From Klebsiella sp. WP3-W18-ESBL-02 (GTDB lineage: Bacteria > Pseudomonadota > Gammaproteobacteria > Enterobacterales > Enterobacteriaceae): a stretch of DNA of 64,000 nt. Below the pieces are notes generated by a model, which saw nothing but the letters and a program-made list of their open reading frames with translations, did not search any database and was not told where the DNA came from. This document shows, in pieces, positions 1 through 7,986 of the stretch. The stretch spans positions 372,001 to 436,000 of the forward strand of contig NZ_AP021972.1 of the NCBI RefSeq assembly GCF_014168815.1. The letters are read 5' to 3'. The position numbers were made by a program, and so were the translations under genes. How positions within the stretch are numbered: position 1 is the first letter of the stretch; each line of letters opens with the position of its first letter.

Positions 1-310
1 TGCCATGCCCGGCCTTCAGCGTCGCAAGATTTTTTTGCAGCTGTTGGGCGACATGACGCTCCATCTCCAGCAGCGTCGCGCTGGCGGCGTAGCGAGAGAG
101 CGCTTCCAGCCCCAGCGCGCCGCTGCCCGCGAAGCAGTCCAGGCAACGGGCGTCGACCATCGACGGGGCCAGCCAGTTGAATAGCGTTTCGCGCACCCGG
201 TCGGTGGTGGGGCGCAATCCTGGGCTATCAGGAACGGGGAGTTTACGGCCGCGCCACTGACCGCCAATAATGCGAATCTGGCCACTGCCGCCGGAAGTTG
301 GTTTTTTCAT
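1..310 (-). CDS. rsmD: 16S rRNA (guanine(966)-N2)-methyltransferase RsmD, 5' part only
   Basis: The first about 103 codons are present and the gene runs off the left edge. The N-terminus begins MKKPTSGGSGQIRIIGGQWRGR, and the GQWRGRKLPV and GLRPTTDRVRETLFNWL segments are typical of RsmD. They are followed by the SAM-binding segment LDCFAGSGALGLEALSR. The enzyme methylates G966 of 16S rRNA in the assembling 30S subunit. It is divergent from ftsY, as in E. coli. The start is the ATG at 308-310 on the minus strand, which gives the conserved N-terminus. The C-terminal half, including the catalytic NPPF/Y motif, is outside the window. Confidence 0.95.
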   Translation of the reverse strand, partial: MKKPTSGGSGQIRIIGGQWRGRKLPVPDSPGLRPTTDRVRETLFNWLAPSMVDARCLDCFAGSGALGLEALSRYAASATLLEMERHVAQQLQKNLATLKAGHG

Positions 311-489
311 TTGCTTGCTCTGGTCGCTCTTTCGGCCTGCTATTCTAGCGATCTGCTCTGCTGGGTGAAAGCGGTGAAGACAGGGAAGTTAAGTGGTAGA
401 CTAAGCCACTAATTTCATCCTTAATTTTAGCCTTCGCGTCGATTGTGGCGAAGTGGCGCCATCAAAAACAGCGGGGAGTGTGGTAGCAA

Positions 490-2079
490 ATGGCAAAAGA
501 AAAAAAACGTGGCTTTTTTTCCTGGCTGGGCTTTGGGCAAAAAGAACAGGAACAGGTTGTTGAATCAGAAGAAAAAATCGAATCGCAGCCGGTAGAAGAT
601 ACGCCTGCTGCCGAGCCGGAAGTCGTTGCCGAACCGACACCTGCCGCTGAAGACGGCCATACGGTTGCCGAGAGCGAAGCTTTTGCTGCTGAAGTCGTGG
701 AAGTGACCGAGCAGGTCGCGGAAAGCGAAAAAGCGCAGCCGGAAGCGGTTGAAGAAATCCAGCCGGTTGCCGAAGCGCAGCCGGAAGCGGTTGAAGAGAT
801 CCAGCCGGTTGCTGAAGCGCAGCCGGAAGCGGTTGAAGAGATCCAGCCGGTTGTCGAAGCGCGGCCGGAAGCGGTTGAAGAAATCCAGCCGGTTGTCGAA
901 GCGCAGCCGGAAGCGGTTGAAGAAATCCAGCCGGTTGCCGAAGTGCAGCCGGAGGTGGTTGAAGAAATCCAGCCGGTTGTTGAAGCACAGCCGGAAGCGG
1001 TCGAGGAAATCCAGCCAGAGGTGATTGACGACGTTGAGCCTGCGCTAACCGACGAAGAACTGGAAGCACAGGCGCTGGCGACACAGTCCGAAGACGACAT
1101 CGAAGCACAAGATGATGCGTCGTCCGACGATGCCCAGCAGGAGCAGGAAAAACCAACCAAAGAAGGTTTCTTTGCGCGCCTGAAGCGCAGTTTGCTGAAA
1201 ACAAAAGAAAATCTCGGTTCCGGATTTATCAGTCTGTTCCGCGGCAAGAAAATCGACGACGATCTATTTGAAGAGCTCGAAGAACAGCTGTTGATTGCCG
1301 ACGTTGGCGTGGAGACCACCCGTAAAATTATCAGTAGCCTGACCGACACCGCCAGCCGTAAACAGCTGCGCGATGCCGAAGCGCTGTACGGTCTGCTGAA
1401 AGAAGAAATGGGTGAAATTCTCGCAAAAGTTGATGAACCGCTTAATATTGAAGGCAAAACGCCATTCGTCATTCTGATGGTCGGCGTCAACGGCGTGGGT
1501 AAAACCACCACCATCGGCAAGCTGGCACGCCAGTTTGAGCAGCAGGGTAAATCCGTCATGCTGGCGGCAGGCGACACCTTCCGCGCCGCGGCTGTCGAGC
1601 AGCTGCAGGTCTGGGGCCAGCGCAACAACATTCCGGTGATTGCGCAGCACACCGGCGCAGACTCGGCTTCGGTCATCTTTGACGCTATTCAGGCTGCGAA
1701 AGCGCGTAACGTCGATGTGCTGATTGCCGATACCGCCGGGCGCCTGCAGAACAAATCGCACCTGATGGAAGAGCTGAAGAAAATTGTCCGCGTGATGAAG
1801 AAACTCGACGTGGATGCGCCGCATGAGGTGATGCTGACTATTGACGCCAGCACCGGGCAGAACGCTATCAGCCAGGCCAAACTGTTCCATGAGGCTGTGG
1901 GCCTGACCGGCATTACGTTGACTAAACTCGACGGTACCGCCAAAGGTGGGGTGATATTCTCCGTGGCGGACCAGTTCGGTATCCCGATTCGTTATATCGG
2001 CGTCGGCGAACGTATAGAGGACTTGCGTCCGTTTAAAGCGGGCGATTTTATTGAGGCACTTTTTGCCCGAGAGGACTAA
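490..2079 (+). CDS. ftsY: Signal recognition particle receptor FtsY, with expanded acidic repeat domain
   Basis: FtsY is the SRP receptor GTPase that docks ribosome-SRP complexes at the inner membrane. The protein has 529 residues, against about 497 in E. coli. Residues 1-16 form the basic/hydrophobic lipid-binding tip. Residues about 20-220 are the acidic A domain. The N and G domains follow, with the P-loop GVNGVGKTT at 332-340, DTAGR at 414-418 and TKLDG at 478-482. The size difference sits in the A domain, where residues 83-178 consist of seven copies of a 14-residue unit QPEAVEEIQPVAEA. ftsE follows after 2 bp, so ftsYEX is an operon. The ATG is preceded by GGGGAGTGTGG. Identity is certain; the repeat number may vary between strains. 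Confidence 0.98.
   Translation: MAKEKKRGFFSWLGFGQKEQEQVVESEEKIESQPVEDTPAAEPEVVAEPTPAAEDGHTVAESEAFAAEVVEVTEQVAESEKAQPEAVEEIQPVAEAQPEAVEEIQPVAEAQPEAVEEIQPVVEARPEAVEEIQPVVEAQPEAVEEIQPVAEVQPEVVEEIQPVVEAQPEAVEEIQPEVIDDVEPALTDEELEAQALATQSEDDIEAQDDASSDDAQQEQEKPTKEGFFARLKRSLLKTKENLGSGFISLFRGKKIDDDLFEELEEQLLIADVGVETTRKIISSLTDTASRKQLRDAEALYGLLKEEMGEILAKVDEPLNIEGKTPFVILMVGVNGVGKTTTIGKLARQFEQQGKSVMLAAGDTFRAAAVEQLQVWGQRNNIPVIAQHTGADSASVIFDAIQAAKARNVDVLIADTAGRLQNKSHLMEELKKIVRVMKKLDVDAPHEVMLTIDASTGQNAISQAKLFHEAVGLTGITLTKLDGTAKGGVIFSVADQFGIPIRYIGVGERIEDLRPFKAGDFIEALFARED
736..1023 (+). repeat. In-frame 42-bp tandem repeat inside ftsY
   Basis: Seven head-to-tail copies of a 42-bp unit encode QPEAVEEIQPVAEA-like 14-mers: six full copies and a seventh that is cut after 12 residues. 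Copies differ by single substitutions (A/V in VAEA/VVEA, Q/R at position 1, A/V at position 4). All stay in frame, so copy number can change without breaking the gene. The repeat also creates long spurious ORFs on both strands. Confidence 0.95.
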
Positions 2080-2081
2080 CA

Positions 2082-2750
2082 ATGATTCGCTTTGAACACG
2101 TCAGCAAAGCCTATCTCGGCGGGAGACAAGCGCTGCAGGGCGTCACTTTCCACCTGCAGCCGGGCGAGATGGCATTTCTGACCGGCCACTCCGGCGCGGG
2201 TAAGAGTACCCTGCTGAAGCTTATCTGTGGGATTGAACGGCCGAGCGCTGGCAAAATCTTCTTCAGCGGCCACGATATCAGCCGCCTGAAGAACCGCGAG
2301 GTGCCGTTTCTGCGCCGTCAGATCGGCATGATTTTCCAGGATCACCATTTGCTGATGGACCGTACCGTTTTTGACAACGTCGCGATCCCTTTGATTATTG
2401 CGGGTGCCAGCGCCGACGATATCCGTCGCCGCGTGTCGGCCGCGCTGGATAAAGTCGGGCTGCTGGACAAGGCGAAAAACTTCCCGATCCAGCTTTCCGG
2501 CGGTGAGCAGCAGCGCGTGGGCATCGCGCGCGCGGTGGTGAATAAACCCGCGGTACTGCTGGCGGATGAACCTACCGGTAACCTGGATAACGCGCTGTCG
2601 GAAGGCATCCTGCGGCTGTTTGAAGAGTTTAACCGCGTGGGCGTAACGGTACTGATGGCAACCCACGATATTGGACTGATCTCCAGCCGTTCGTATCGCA
2701 TGCTAACGCTGAGCGACGGCCACTTGCACGGAGGCCTGACAAGTGAATAA
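2082..2750 (+). CDS. ftsE: Cell division ATP-binding protein FtsE
   Basis: FtsE is the ATPase of the FtsEX complex, which sits at the septal ring and activates murein amidases through EnvC. The 222-residue ABC domain has Walker A GHSGAGKST at 35-43, the Q-loop region QIGMIFQDH at about 80-88, the signature LSGGEQQR at 138-145 and Walker B VLLADEP at 158-164. It starts 2 bp after the ftsY stop. Its 3' end overlaps ftsX by 8 bp, which suggests translational coupling of the two subunits. Length equals that of E. coli FtsE. Confidence 0.98.
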   Translation: MIRFEHVSKAYLGGRQALQGVTFHLQPGEMAFLTGHSGAGKSTLLKLICGIERPSAGKIFFSGHDISRLKNREVPFLRRQIGMIFQDHHLLMDRTVFDNVAIPLIIAGASADDIRRRVSAALDKVGLLDKAKNFPIQLSGGEQQRVGIARAVVNKPAVLLADEPTGNLDNALSEGILRLFEEFNRVGVTVLMATHDIGLISSRSYRMLTLSDGHLHGGLTSE

Positions 2751-3801
2751 GCGCGATGCAATCAACCAGATTCGCCAGTTTGGCGGACGCCTCGATCGTT
2801 TCCGTCAGTCTGTGACCTCGGGGGGGGACGGCGGGCGCAATGCGCCGAAGCGCAGCAAGCCCGCGCCGAAGCCGAATTCACGCAAAACCAACGTGTTCAA
2901 TGAGCAGGTGCGCTATGCGTGGCAGGGCGCGCTGCAGGATCTGAAAAGCAAACCGTTCGCCACCTTCCTGACGGTGATGGTTATCGCTATCTCCCTGACG
3001 CTGCCAAGCGTTTGCTACATGGTGTACAAGAACGTGAACACCGCGGCGTCCCAGTACTATCCGTCCCCGCAGATTACCGTCTATCTGGAAAAAACGCTGG
3101 ATGACGACGCGGCGGCGAAAGTCGTGGGCCAGCTTCAGGCCGAGCAGGGCGTGGATAAGGTGAACTATCTTTCCCGCGACGAGGCGCTGGGCGAATTCCG
3201 CAACTGGTCGGGTTTTGGCGGCGCGTTGGATATGCTGGAAGAGAACCCGCTGCCCGCGGTAGCGGTCGTTATTCCGAAAATCGACTTCCAGACGACGGAA
3301 GCGCTGAATACGCTGCGCGACCGCGTGGCGCAGATTCAGGGCGTCAACGAAGTGCGCATGGATGACAGCTGGTTTGCGCGTCTGGCTTCGATTACCGGGC
3401 TGGTAGGGCGCGTGGCGGCGATGATCGGCGTGCTGATGGTGGCGGCGGTGTTCCTCGTCATTGGTAACAGCGTGCGTCTGAGCATCTTTGCTCGTCGCGA
3501 TACCATTAACGTGCAGAAGCTGATTGGCGCGACCGATGGCTTTATTCTGCGTCCGTTTCTGTACGGCGGCGCGCTGCTCGGTTTTGCCGGCGCGTTCCTG
3601 TCGCTGATTTTGTCGGAGATTCTGGTGATGCGCCTGTCGTCAGCGGTGACCGAAGTGGCGCGGGTGTTCGGTACGCAGTTCGAGTTGAGCGGCCTGTCCT
3701 TCGATGAATGTTTGCTGCTGCTGCTGCTGTGTTCGATGATTGGTTGGGTGGCAGCCTGGCTTGCCACGGTACAACATTTACGCCACTTTACCCCCGACTA
3801 A
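2743..3801 (+). CDS. ftsX: Cell division protein FtsX
   Basis: FtsX is the membrane partner of FtsE, and its large periplasmic loop contacts EnvC. The protein has 352 residues. A basic, proline- and serine-rich cytoplasmic N-terminus (about 1-70) precedes the first membrane helix (about 75-95). A periplasmic domain (about 100-215) follows, then three C-terminal helices starting near RVAAMIGVLMVAAVFLVIGNSV. The GTG-type start overlaps ftsE by 8 bp. A poly-G run at 2820-2826 lies in frame and does not break the gene. The coding region ends about 250 bp before rpoH. Confidence 0.97.
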   Translation: MNKRDAINQIRQFGGRLDRFRQSVTSGGDGGRNAPKRSKPAPKPNSRKTNVFNEQVRYAWQGALQDLKSKPFATFLTVMVIAISLTLPSVCYMVYKNVNTAASQYYPSPQITVYLEKTLDDDAAAKVVGQLQAEQGVDKVNYLSRDEALGEFRNWSGFGGALDMLEENPLPAVAVVIPKIDFQTTEALNTLRDRVAQIQGVNEVRMDDSWFARLASITGLVGRVAAMIGVLMVAAVFLVIGNSVRLSIFARRDTINVQKLIGATDGFILRPFLYGGALLGFAGAFLSLILSEILVMRLSSAVTEVARVFGTQFELSGLSFDECLLLLLLCSMIGWVAAWLATVQHLRHFTPD

Positions 3802-4057
3802 AAAAGTTCTGTTATACTCTTCCCCTGCGACGACTTCCGTCCGCAGGGGATGCCGTTTTAAACCCCATCTTTCTGCCCTCGCGGCTATCGCGTGTCACAT
3901 TTTGTGCGCAATTTATTCACACTGTTGCATGGAACTTGTGGATAAACTCACTGTCTGATAAAAGAGCGGATGATATTCTCGTTGCTCATCGAGCCTGGCA
4001 TGTTTGTTGCCCTCGGGAACAAACCACGTCAGTATGAAGTGAATTGAGAGGATTTGA
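3802..4057 (+). promoter_or_regulatory. rpoH promoter region with sigma-E promoter and DnaA boxes
   Basis: Two DnaA boxes are visible: TTATTCACA at 3913-3921 and TGTGGATAA at 3937-3945. A sigma-E type promoter overlaps the second: GAACTT at 3932-3937, a 16-bp spacer, and TCTGA at 3954-3958. This matches the arrangement of the E. coli rpoH P3 promoter, so extracytoplasmic stress and DnaA are expected to control rpoH here too. A TATACT hexamer at 3813-3818 may belong to an upstream housekeeping promoter, but I see no good -35 for it. Confidence 0.8.
3822..3849 (+). terminator. Stem-loop between ftsX and rpoH
   Basis: An inverted repeat CCCCTGCG/CGCAGGGG (3822-3829 and 3842-3849) with a 12-nt loop lies just past ftsX. 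It is followed by TGCCGTTTTAAA rather than a long T run. It is probably a weak terminator or transcript-stabilising hairpin at the end of the ftsYEX operon. Confidence 0.5.
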
Positions 4058-4912
4058 ATGACCAAAGAAATGCAAAATTTAGCGTTAGCCCCTGTTGGTA
4101 ACCTGGAATCCTATATCCGGGCTGCGAACGCATGGCCGATGTTGACGGCTGATGAAGAAAAGGCGCTTGCTGAACGGCTGCATTACCAGGGCGATCTGGA
4201 AGCAGCTAAAACGCTGATCCTGTCTCACCTGCGCTTTGTTGTTCATATTGCTCGTAACTACTCGGGCTATGGCCTGCCGCAGGCGGACCTGATTCAGGAA
4301 GGTAACATTGGCCTGATGAAAGCGGTGCGTCGTTTTAACCCAGAAGTGGGCGTACGCCTTGTCTCCTTTGCGGTGCACTGGATCAAAGCAGAAATCCACG
4401 AATATGTGCTGCGTAACTGGCGTATCGTCAAAGTTGCGACCACTAAGGCACAGCGTAAGCTGTTCTTCAACCTGCGTAAAACCAAGCAGCGTCTGGGCTG
4501 GTTCAATCAGGACGAAGTGGAAATGGTGGCCCGCGAGCTGGGCGTATCCAGCAAAGACGTGCGTGAAATGGAATCACGTATGGCGGCGCAGGACATGGCG
4601 TTTGATATGTCCTCGGATGATGAATCCGACAGCCAGACGGTTGCCCCGGTGCTCTATCTGCAGGACAAATCGTCAAACTTTGCTGACGGCATTGAAGACG
4701 ATAACTGGGAAGAGCAGGCGGCCAACAAGCTGACCGACGCGATGCAGGGCCTGGACGAACGTAGCCAGGACATCATCCGTGCCCGCTGGCTGGATGAAGA
4801 CAACAAGTCTACGCTGCAGGAACTGGCCGATCGTTACGGCGTTTCCGCTGAGCGCGTGCGCCAGCTTGAAAAGAACGCGATGAAAAAACTGCGTGCGGCT
4901 ATCGAAGCCTGA
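4058..4912 (+). CDS. rpoH: RNA polymerase heat-shock sigma factor RpoH (sigma 32)
   Basis: RpoH directs RNA polymerase to heat-shock promoters. The length of 284 residues matches E. coli. Sigma region 2 spans about 50-122 (DLIQEGNIGLMKAV, LVSFAVHWIKAEI). The RpoH-specific box QRKLFFNLR is at 132-140, and region 4 with its helix-turn-helix (LQELADRYGVSAERVRQLE) is near the C-terminus. The RBS GAGAGGA lies 5-6 bases before the ATG. The first codons (MTKEMQNLALAPVGN) keep the E. coli 5' coding sequence that forms the translational thermosensor hairpin. Temperature control of translation is therefore likely conserved, although I did not fold it. Confidence 0.98.
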   Translation: MTKEMQNLALAPVGNLESYIRAANAWPMLTADEEKALAERLHYQGDLEAAKTLILSHLRFVVHIARNYSGYGLPQADLIQEGNIGLMKAVRRFNPEVGVRLVSFAVHWIKAEIHEYVLRNWRIVKVATTKAQRKLFFNLRKTKQRLGWFNQDEVEMVARELGVSSKDVREMESRMAAQDMAFDMSSDDESDSQTVAPVLYLQDKSSNFADGIEDDNWEEQAANKLTDAMQGLDERSQDIIRARWLDEDNKSTLQELADRYGVSAERVRQLEKNAMKKLRAAIEA

Positions 4913-4933
4913 TTTTTGGCGTCGTACCCAATG

Positions 4934-4967
4934 AACCCTCGAATGTGAATTCGGGGGTTTTTGTTTT
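4934..4967 (+). terminator. rpoH rho-independent terminator
   Basis: A stem AACCCTCGAAT/ATTCGGGGGTT with a 3-nt loop is followed directly by TTTTTGTTTT, starting about 20 bp after the rpoH stop. Confidence 0.9.
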
Positions 4968-5002
4968 GTAGGCTGGATAAGGTGCATCCGCCATCCGGCA
5001 AT
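4967..5002. repeat. REP (palindromic unit) element
   Basis: GTAGGCTGGATAAGG ... CCGCCATCCGGC is a single imperfect REP palindrome directly after the rpoH terminator. Confidence 0.8.
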
Positions 5003-5155
5003 CGGCCCCGCTACGGGCTCGTCCTCCAGATAATCTCACCGTCATCACGCTTTCCTCTGCTTATTTCGCGTTTGCCGCTGGCGTTAATTCAGCCAATGGC
5101 AAAAACTCAATAAGCGCTACGAATTTTTCCGTCTTTTAACGGCAGGGGGTTTACC

Positions 5156-6421
5156 GTGAGTAACGAGTCACTGAATCATCGGCGTTTGCAGGCGACGCCG
5201 CGCGGGGTTGGCGTGATGTGCGGATTCTATGCGGATCGCGCTGAGAACGCCACGCTGTGGGATATTGAAGGGAATGAGTATATCGATTTTGCCGCCGGGA
5301 TTGCGGTGCTGAATACCGGCCATCGTCACCCGCAGGTGATGGCTGCGGTGGAGAAACAGCTTCAGGCTTTCACCCATACCGCCTATCAGATTGTCCCCTA
5401 CGAAAGCTATGTATCATTAGCAGAACGTATTAATGCAGCGGCGCCGATTGCTGGAAATGCCAAAACGGCGTTCTTCAGCACCGGGGCTGAAGCCGTAGAG
5501 AATGCGGTAAAAATTGCCCGCGCCTACACCCGGCGTCCGGGGTTGATTACCTTCGGCGGTGGTTTCCACGGCCGTACCTTTATGACGATGGCCCTGACAG
5601 GCAAAGTGGCGCCCTACAAAATCGGTTTTGGCCCGTTCCCCGGTTCGGTCTACCATGCGCTCTATCCAAACGCTGCACACGGTGTGACGACCGATATGGC
5701 CCTGAAAAGCCTGAACCACATTTTCAAAGCCGACATCGCAGCAGATCAAGTTGCGGCCATTATTCTTGAGCCGGTGCAGGGAGAGGGGGGCTTTAACGTT
5801 GCGCCGCCTGACTTTATGCAGGCGCTGCGTACGCTGTGCGATACCCACGGTATTCTGCTGATTGCCGATGAGGTGCAAACCGGTTTTGCCCGTACCGGCA
5901 AGCTCTTTGCGATGGAACACCACAGCGTGAAGCCGGATTTGATCACGATGGCCAAAAGCCTGGCCGGCGGTTTCCCGCTTTCAGGCGTGGTCGGGCGTGC
6001 CGAAGTGATGGATGCGCCTGCGCCGGGCGGCCTTGGCGGTACCTACGCCGGTAACCCGCTGGCGATTGCTGCCGCCCATGCGGTGCTGGACGTGATTGAC
6101 GCAGAAGCGCTGTGCACGCGGGCGAATCACCTGGGCCAGCATCTCATTGAAGTGCTGAACAAGACCCGAGAAAGCTGCCCGGCGATTGCCGACGTGCGCG
6201 GCGTGGGATCGATGGTGGCCGTCGAGTTTGTCGACCCGCAAACCCGCGAGCCGTCACCGGAATTCACCAAATTAGTGCAGGAGCGCGCGCTGGCGGAAGG
6301 GGTGCTGCTGCTGAGCTGCGGCGTCTACGGCAACGTCATCCGCTTCCTTTATCCGCTCACCATTCCAGAGAAACAGTTCCAGCAGGCGCTGGAGGTGATT
6401 CGCCGGGCGCTGGCGGAATAA
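5156..6421 (+). CDS. 4-aminobutyrate--2-oxoglutarate transaminase (PuuE/GabT family)
   Basis: This is a class III PLP aminotransferase of 421 residues, the length of E. coli PuuE, which it resembles more closely than GabT (ATPRGVGVMC, HTAYQIVPYESYV, GPFPGSVYH). It is expected to transfer the amino group of GABA or a similar omega-amino acid to 2-oxoglutarate. The PLP-binding Asp is in ADEVQ (D238), the Schiff-base lysine is K267 in MAKSLAGG, and GGTYAGNP is intact. The start is GTG at 5156, after a GGCAGGGGG ribosome-binding stretch. It stands alone between rpoH and livJ with its own terminator. This position is unoccupied in E. coli, so it is a lineage-specific paralogue rather than the puu-operon copy. 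The true amino donor is inferred. Confidence 0.88.
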   Translation: MSNESLNHRRLQATPRGVGVMCGFYADRAENATLWDIEGNEYIDFAAGIAVLNTGHRHPQVMAAVEKQLQAFTHTAYQIVPYESYVSLAERINAAAPIAGNAKTAFFSTGAEAVENAVKIARAYTRRPGLITFGGGFHGRTFMTMALTGKVAPYKIGFGPFPGSVYHALYPNAAHGVTTDMALKSLNHIFKADIAADQVAAIILEPVQGEGGFNVAPPDFMQALRTLCDTHGILLIADEVQTGFARTGKLFAMEHHSVKPDLITMAKSLAGGFPLSGVVGRAEVMDAPAPGGLGGTYAGNPLAIAAAHAVLDVIDAEALCTRANHLGQHLIEVLNKTRESCPAIADVRGVGSMVAVEFVDPQTREPSPEFTKLVQERALAEGVLLLSCGVYGNVIRFLYPLTIPEKQFQQALEVIRRALAE

Positions 6422-6440
6422 GCGCAGCGCCATGTGCATT

Positions 6441-6473
6441 GCCGGATGGCGGCGTTGCCTTATCCGGCCTACT
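6441..6473. repeat. REP element
   Basis: GCCGGATGGCGGCGTTGCC followed by TTATCCGGCCTAC is a near-consensus REP palindrome between the aminotransferase stop and its terminator. Confidence 0.85.
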
Positions 6474-6496
6474 TTATGTTGTCACCCGAACATTTA

Positions 6497-6523
6497 AGCC
6501 ACTCCGATGAGTGGCTTTTTTTT
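6497..6523 (+). terminator. Terminator of the aminotransferase gene
   Basis: A perfect 7-bp stem AGCCACT/AGTGGCT (6497-6503 and 6510-6516) with a 6-nt loop runs into eight T residues. Confidence 0.9.
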
Positions 6524-6727
6524 GTCATTTTCGCGTTACAAATCCGTCAAAATTAACGTTTCAAATTCATAAAAATGGGGTATGTTTTAGCAGAGTATGC
6601 TGCAAAAGCACAGGCAGTGTCCCTTAATATTAATATCTTATACTTACCATGCGTCTGATATAAGAATAATGTGCTAAATAACAACATCACAACAAATGCA
6701 ATAACCATAACAATGGGGAACCTCAGG
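6524..6727 (+). promoter_or_regulatory. livJ upstream leader region
   Basis: About 200 bp of AT-rich sequence separates the preceding terminator from livJ, with no gene in it. It should carry the livJ promoter and leucine/Lrp control known for the E. coli gene. I see AT-rich tracts such as TTAATATTAATATCTTATACTT at about 6624-6645 that could hold a -10 element, but I cannot assign exact boxes. Confidence 0.45.
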
Positions 6728-7831
6728 ATGAAAATGAAGGGTAAAGCGTTACTGGCAGGATGTATTGCACTGGCATTCAGCAATATGGCATTAGCAGAAA
6801 ATATTAAAGTTGCTGTTGTTGGCGCAATGTCCGGCCCGGTGGCGCAGTACGGTGACCAGGAGTTCAGCGGTGCGACTCAGGCGGTTGCCGATATTAACGC
6901 CAAAGGCGGTATCAAAGGTAATAAGCTGGAAATCGTCAAATATGATGACGCCTGCGATCCGAAACAGGCGGTTGCGGTGGCAAACAAAGTGGTGAATGAC
7001 GGGATCAAATACGTTATCGGTCACCTCTGCTCCTCCTCTACACAGCCTGCGTCTGATATCTATGAAGATGAAGGTATCTTGATGATTACTCCGGCAGCGA
7101 CGGCGCCGGAACTGACCGCTCGCGGCTATAAGCTGATTCTGCGCACCACCGGTCTGGACTCCGACCAGGGCCCGACCGCCGCGAAATACATCCTCGAGAA
7201 AGTGAAGCCACAGCGCATCGCAGTCGTTCACGATAAGCAGCAGTACGGTGAAGGCCTGGCGCGCGCGGTGCAGGACGGCCTGAAGAAGGGCGGCGCGAAT
7301 GTGGTCTTCTTTGACGGTATTACCGCTGGTGAGAAAGACTTCTCTACGCTGGTTGCGCGACTGAAGAAAGAGAACATCGACTTTGTTTACTTCGGCGGTT
7401 ACCACCCTGAGATGGGCCAGATCCTGCGTCAGGCTCGGGCTGCTGGTCTGAAAACCCAGTTCATGGGGCCGGAAGGCGTGGCGAACGTGTCGCTGTCTAA
7501 TATCGCGGGCGATTCTGCGGAAGGTCTGCTGGTGACGAAACCTAAGAACTACGACCAGGTTCCAGCGAACAAACCGATCGTTGATGCGATTAAGGCGAAG
7601 AAACAGGATCCGAGCGGTGCGTTCGTGTGGACCACCTACGCGGCGCTGCAGTCGCTGCAGGCGGGCCTGAACCACTCTGACGATCCGGCTGAGATTGCTA
7701 AATTCCTGAAGGCCAACACCGTCGATACCGTCATGGGGCCGCTGTCCTGGGATGAGAAAGGTGACCTGAAGGGCTTCGAATTCGGTGTCTTCAACTGGCA
7801 CGCGAACGGTACGGCGACCGACGCGAAGTAA
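6728..7831 (+). CDS. livJ: Leu/Ile/Val-binding protein LivJ
   Basis: LivJ is the periplasmic receptor that delivers leucine, isoleucine and valine to the LivHMGF transporter. The protein has 367 residues, as in E. coli. A signal peptide MKMKGKALLAGCIALAFSNMALA is cleaved before ENIKVAVVGAMSGPVAQYGD. The family pair of cysteines is present (DDACDPKQAV and GHLCSSSTQP). I place the start at 6728, after CTCAGG, because an upstream in-frame ATG at 6671 would put 19 unconserved residues before the signal peptide. LivK, encoded 1 kb downstream, is a close paralogue. Confidence 0.97.
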   Translation: MKMKGKALLAGCIALAFSNMALAENIKVAVVGAMSGPVAQYGDQEFSGATQAVADINAKGGIKGNKLEIVKYDDACDPKQAVAVANKVVNDGIKYVIGHLCSSSTQPASDIYEDEGILMITPAATAPELTARGYKLILRTTGLDSDQGPTAAKYILEKVKPQRIAVVHDKQQYGEGLARAVQDGLKKGGANVVFFDGITAGEKDFSTLVARLKKENIDFVYFGGYHPEMGQILRQARAAGLKTQFMGPEGVANVSLSNIAGDSAEGLLVTKPKNYDQVPANKPIVDAIKAKKQDPSGAFVWTTYAALQSLQAGLNHSDDPAEIAKFLKANTVDTVMGPLSWDEKGDLKGFEFGVFNWHANGTATDAK

Positions 7832-7865
7832 GACTTTATTGCGCTACGGAACCGCATCAAATGGA

Positions 7866-7942
7866 GGCCGGATAAGGTGTATACCGCCATCCGGCAATGT
7901 GCGTAGCGCTGCCTGATGGCGCTGCGCTTATCAGGCCTGCAT
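7866..7942. repeat. BIME: two REP elements
   Basis: GGCCGGATAAGG...CCGCCATCCGGC (7867-7895) is followed by GCCTGATGGCGCTGCGC...TTATCAGGCCTGC (7911-7940). They are a pair of REP units of two different subtypes, in the gap between the convergent livJ and panM. Confidence 0.85.
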
Positions 7943-7986
7943 GAGATGTCGCCCGGCCGAGGCGTTAGCCGACGCCGGGATCGTCA

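Noticed and set aside
736..1023. CRISPR array suspected from evenly spaced repeats
   Set aside because: The repeats abut without spacers and lie in frame in ftsY, encoding a 14-residue peptide unit.
401..1676. Long minus-strand ORFs (404 and 267 residues) over ftsY
   Set aside because: They are translations of the ftsY 42-bp repeat in other frames, with low-complexity content and no homology; ftsY itself is certain.
2820..2826. Possible frameshift at a G7 run near the start of ftsX
   Set aside because: The reading frame continues with a normal FtsX sequence on both sides, so no frameshift is present in this sequence.
3708..4037. 109-residue ORF spanning the ftsX end and the rpoH promoter
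   Set aside because: It covers the sigma-E promoter and DnaA boxes in an unrelated frame and has no homology.
6524..6727. Upstream start for livJ at 6671
   Set aside because: Only the start at 6728 places the signal peptide at the N-terminus and gives the usual 367 residues.
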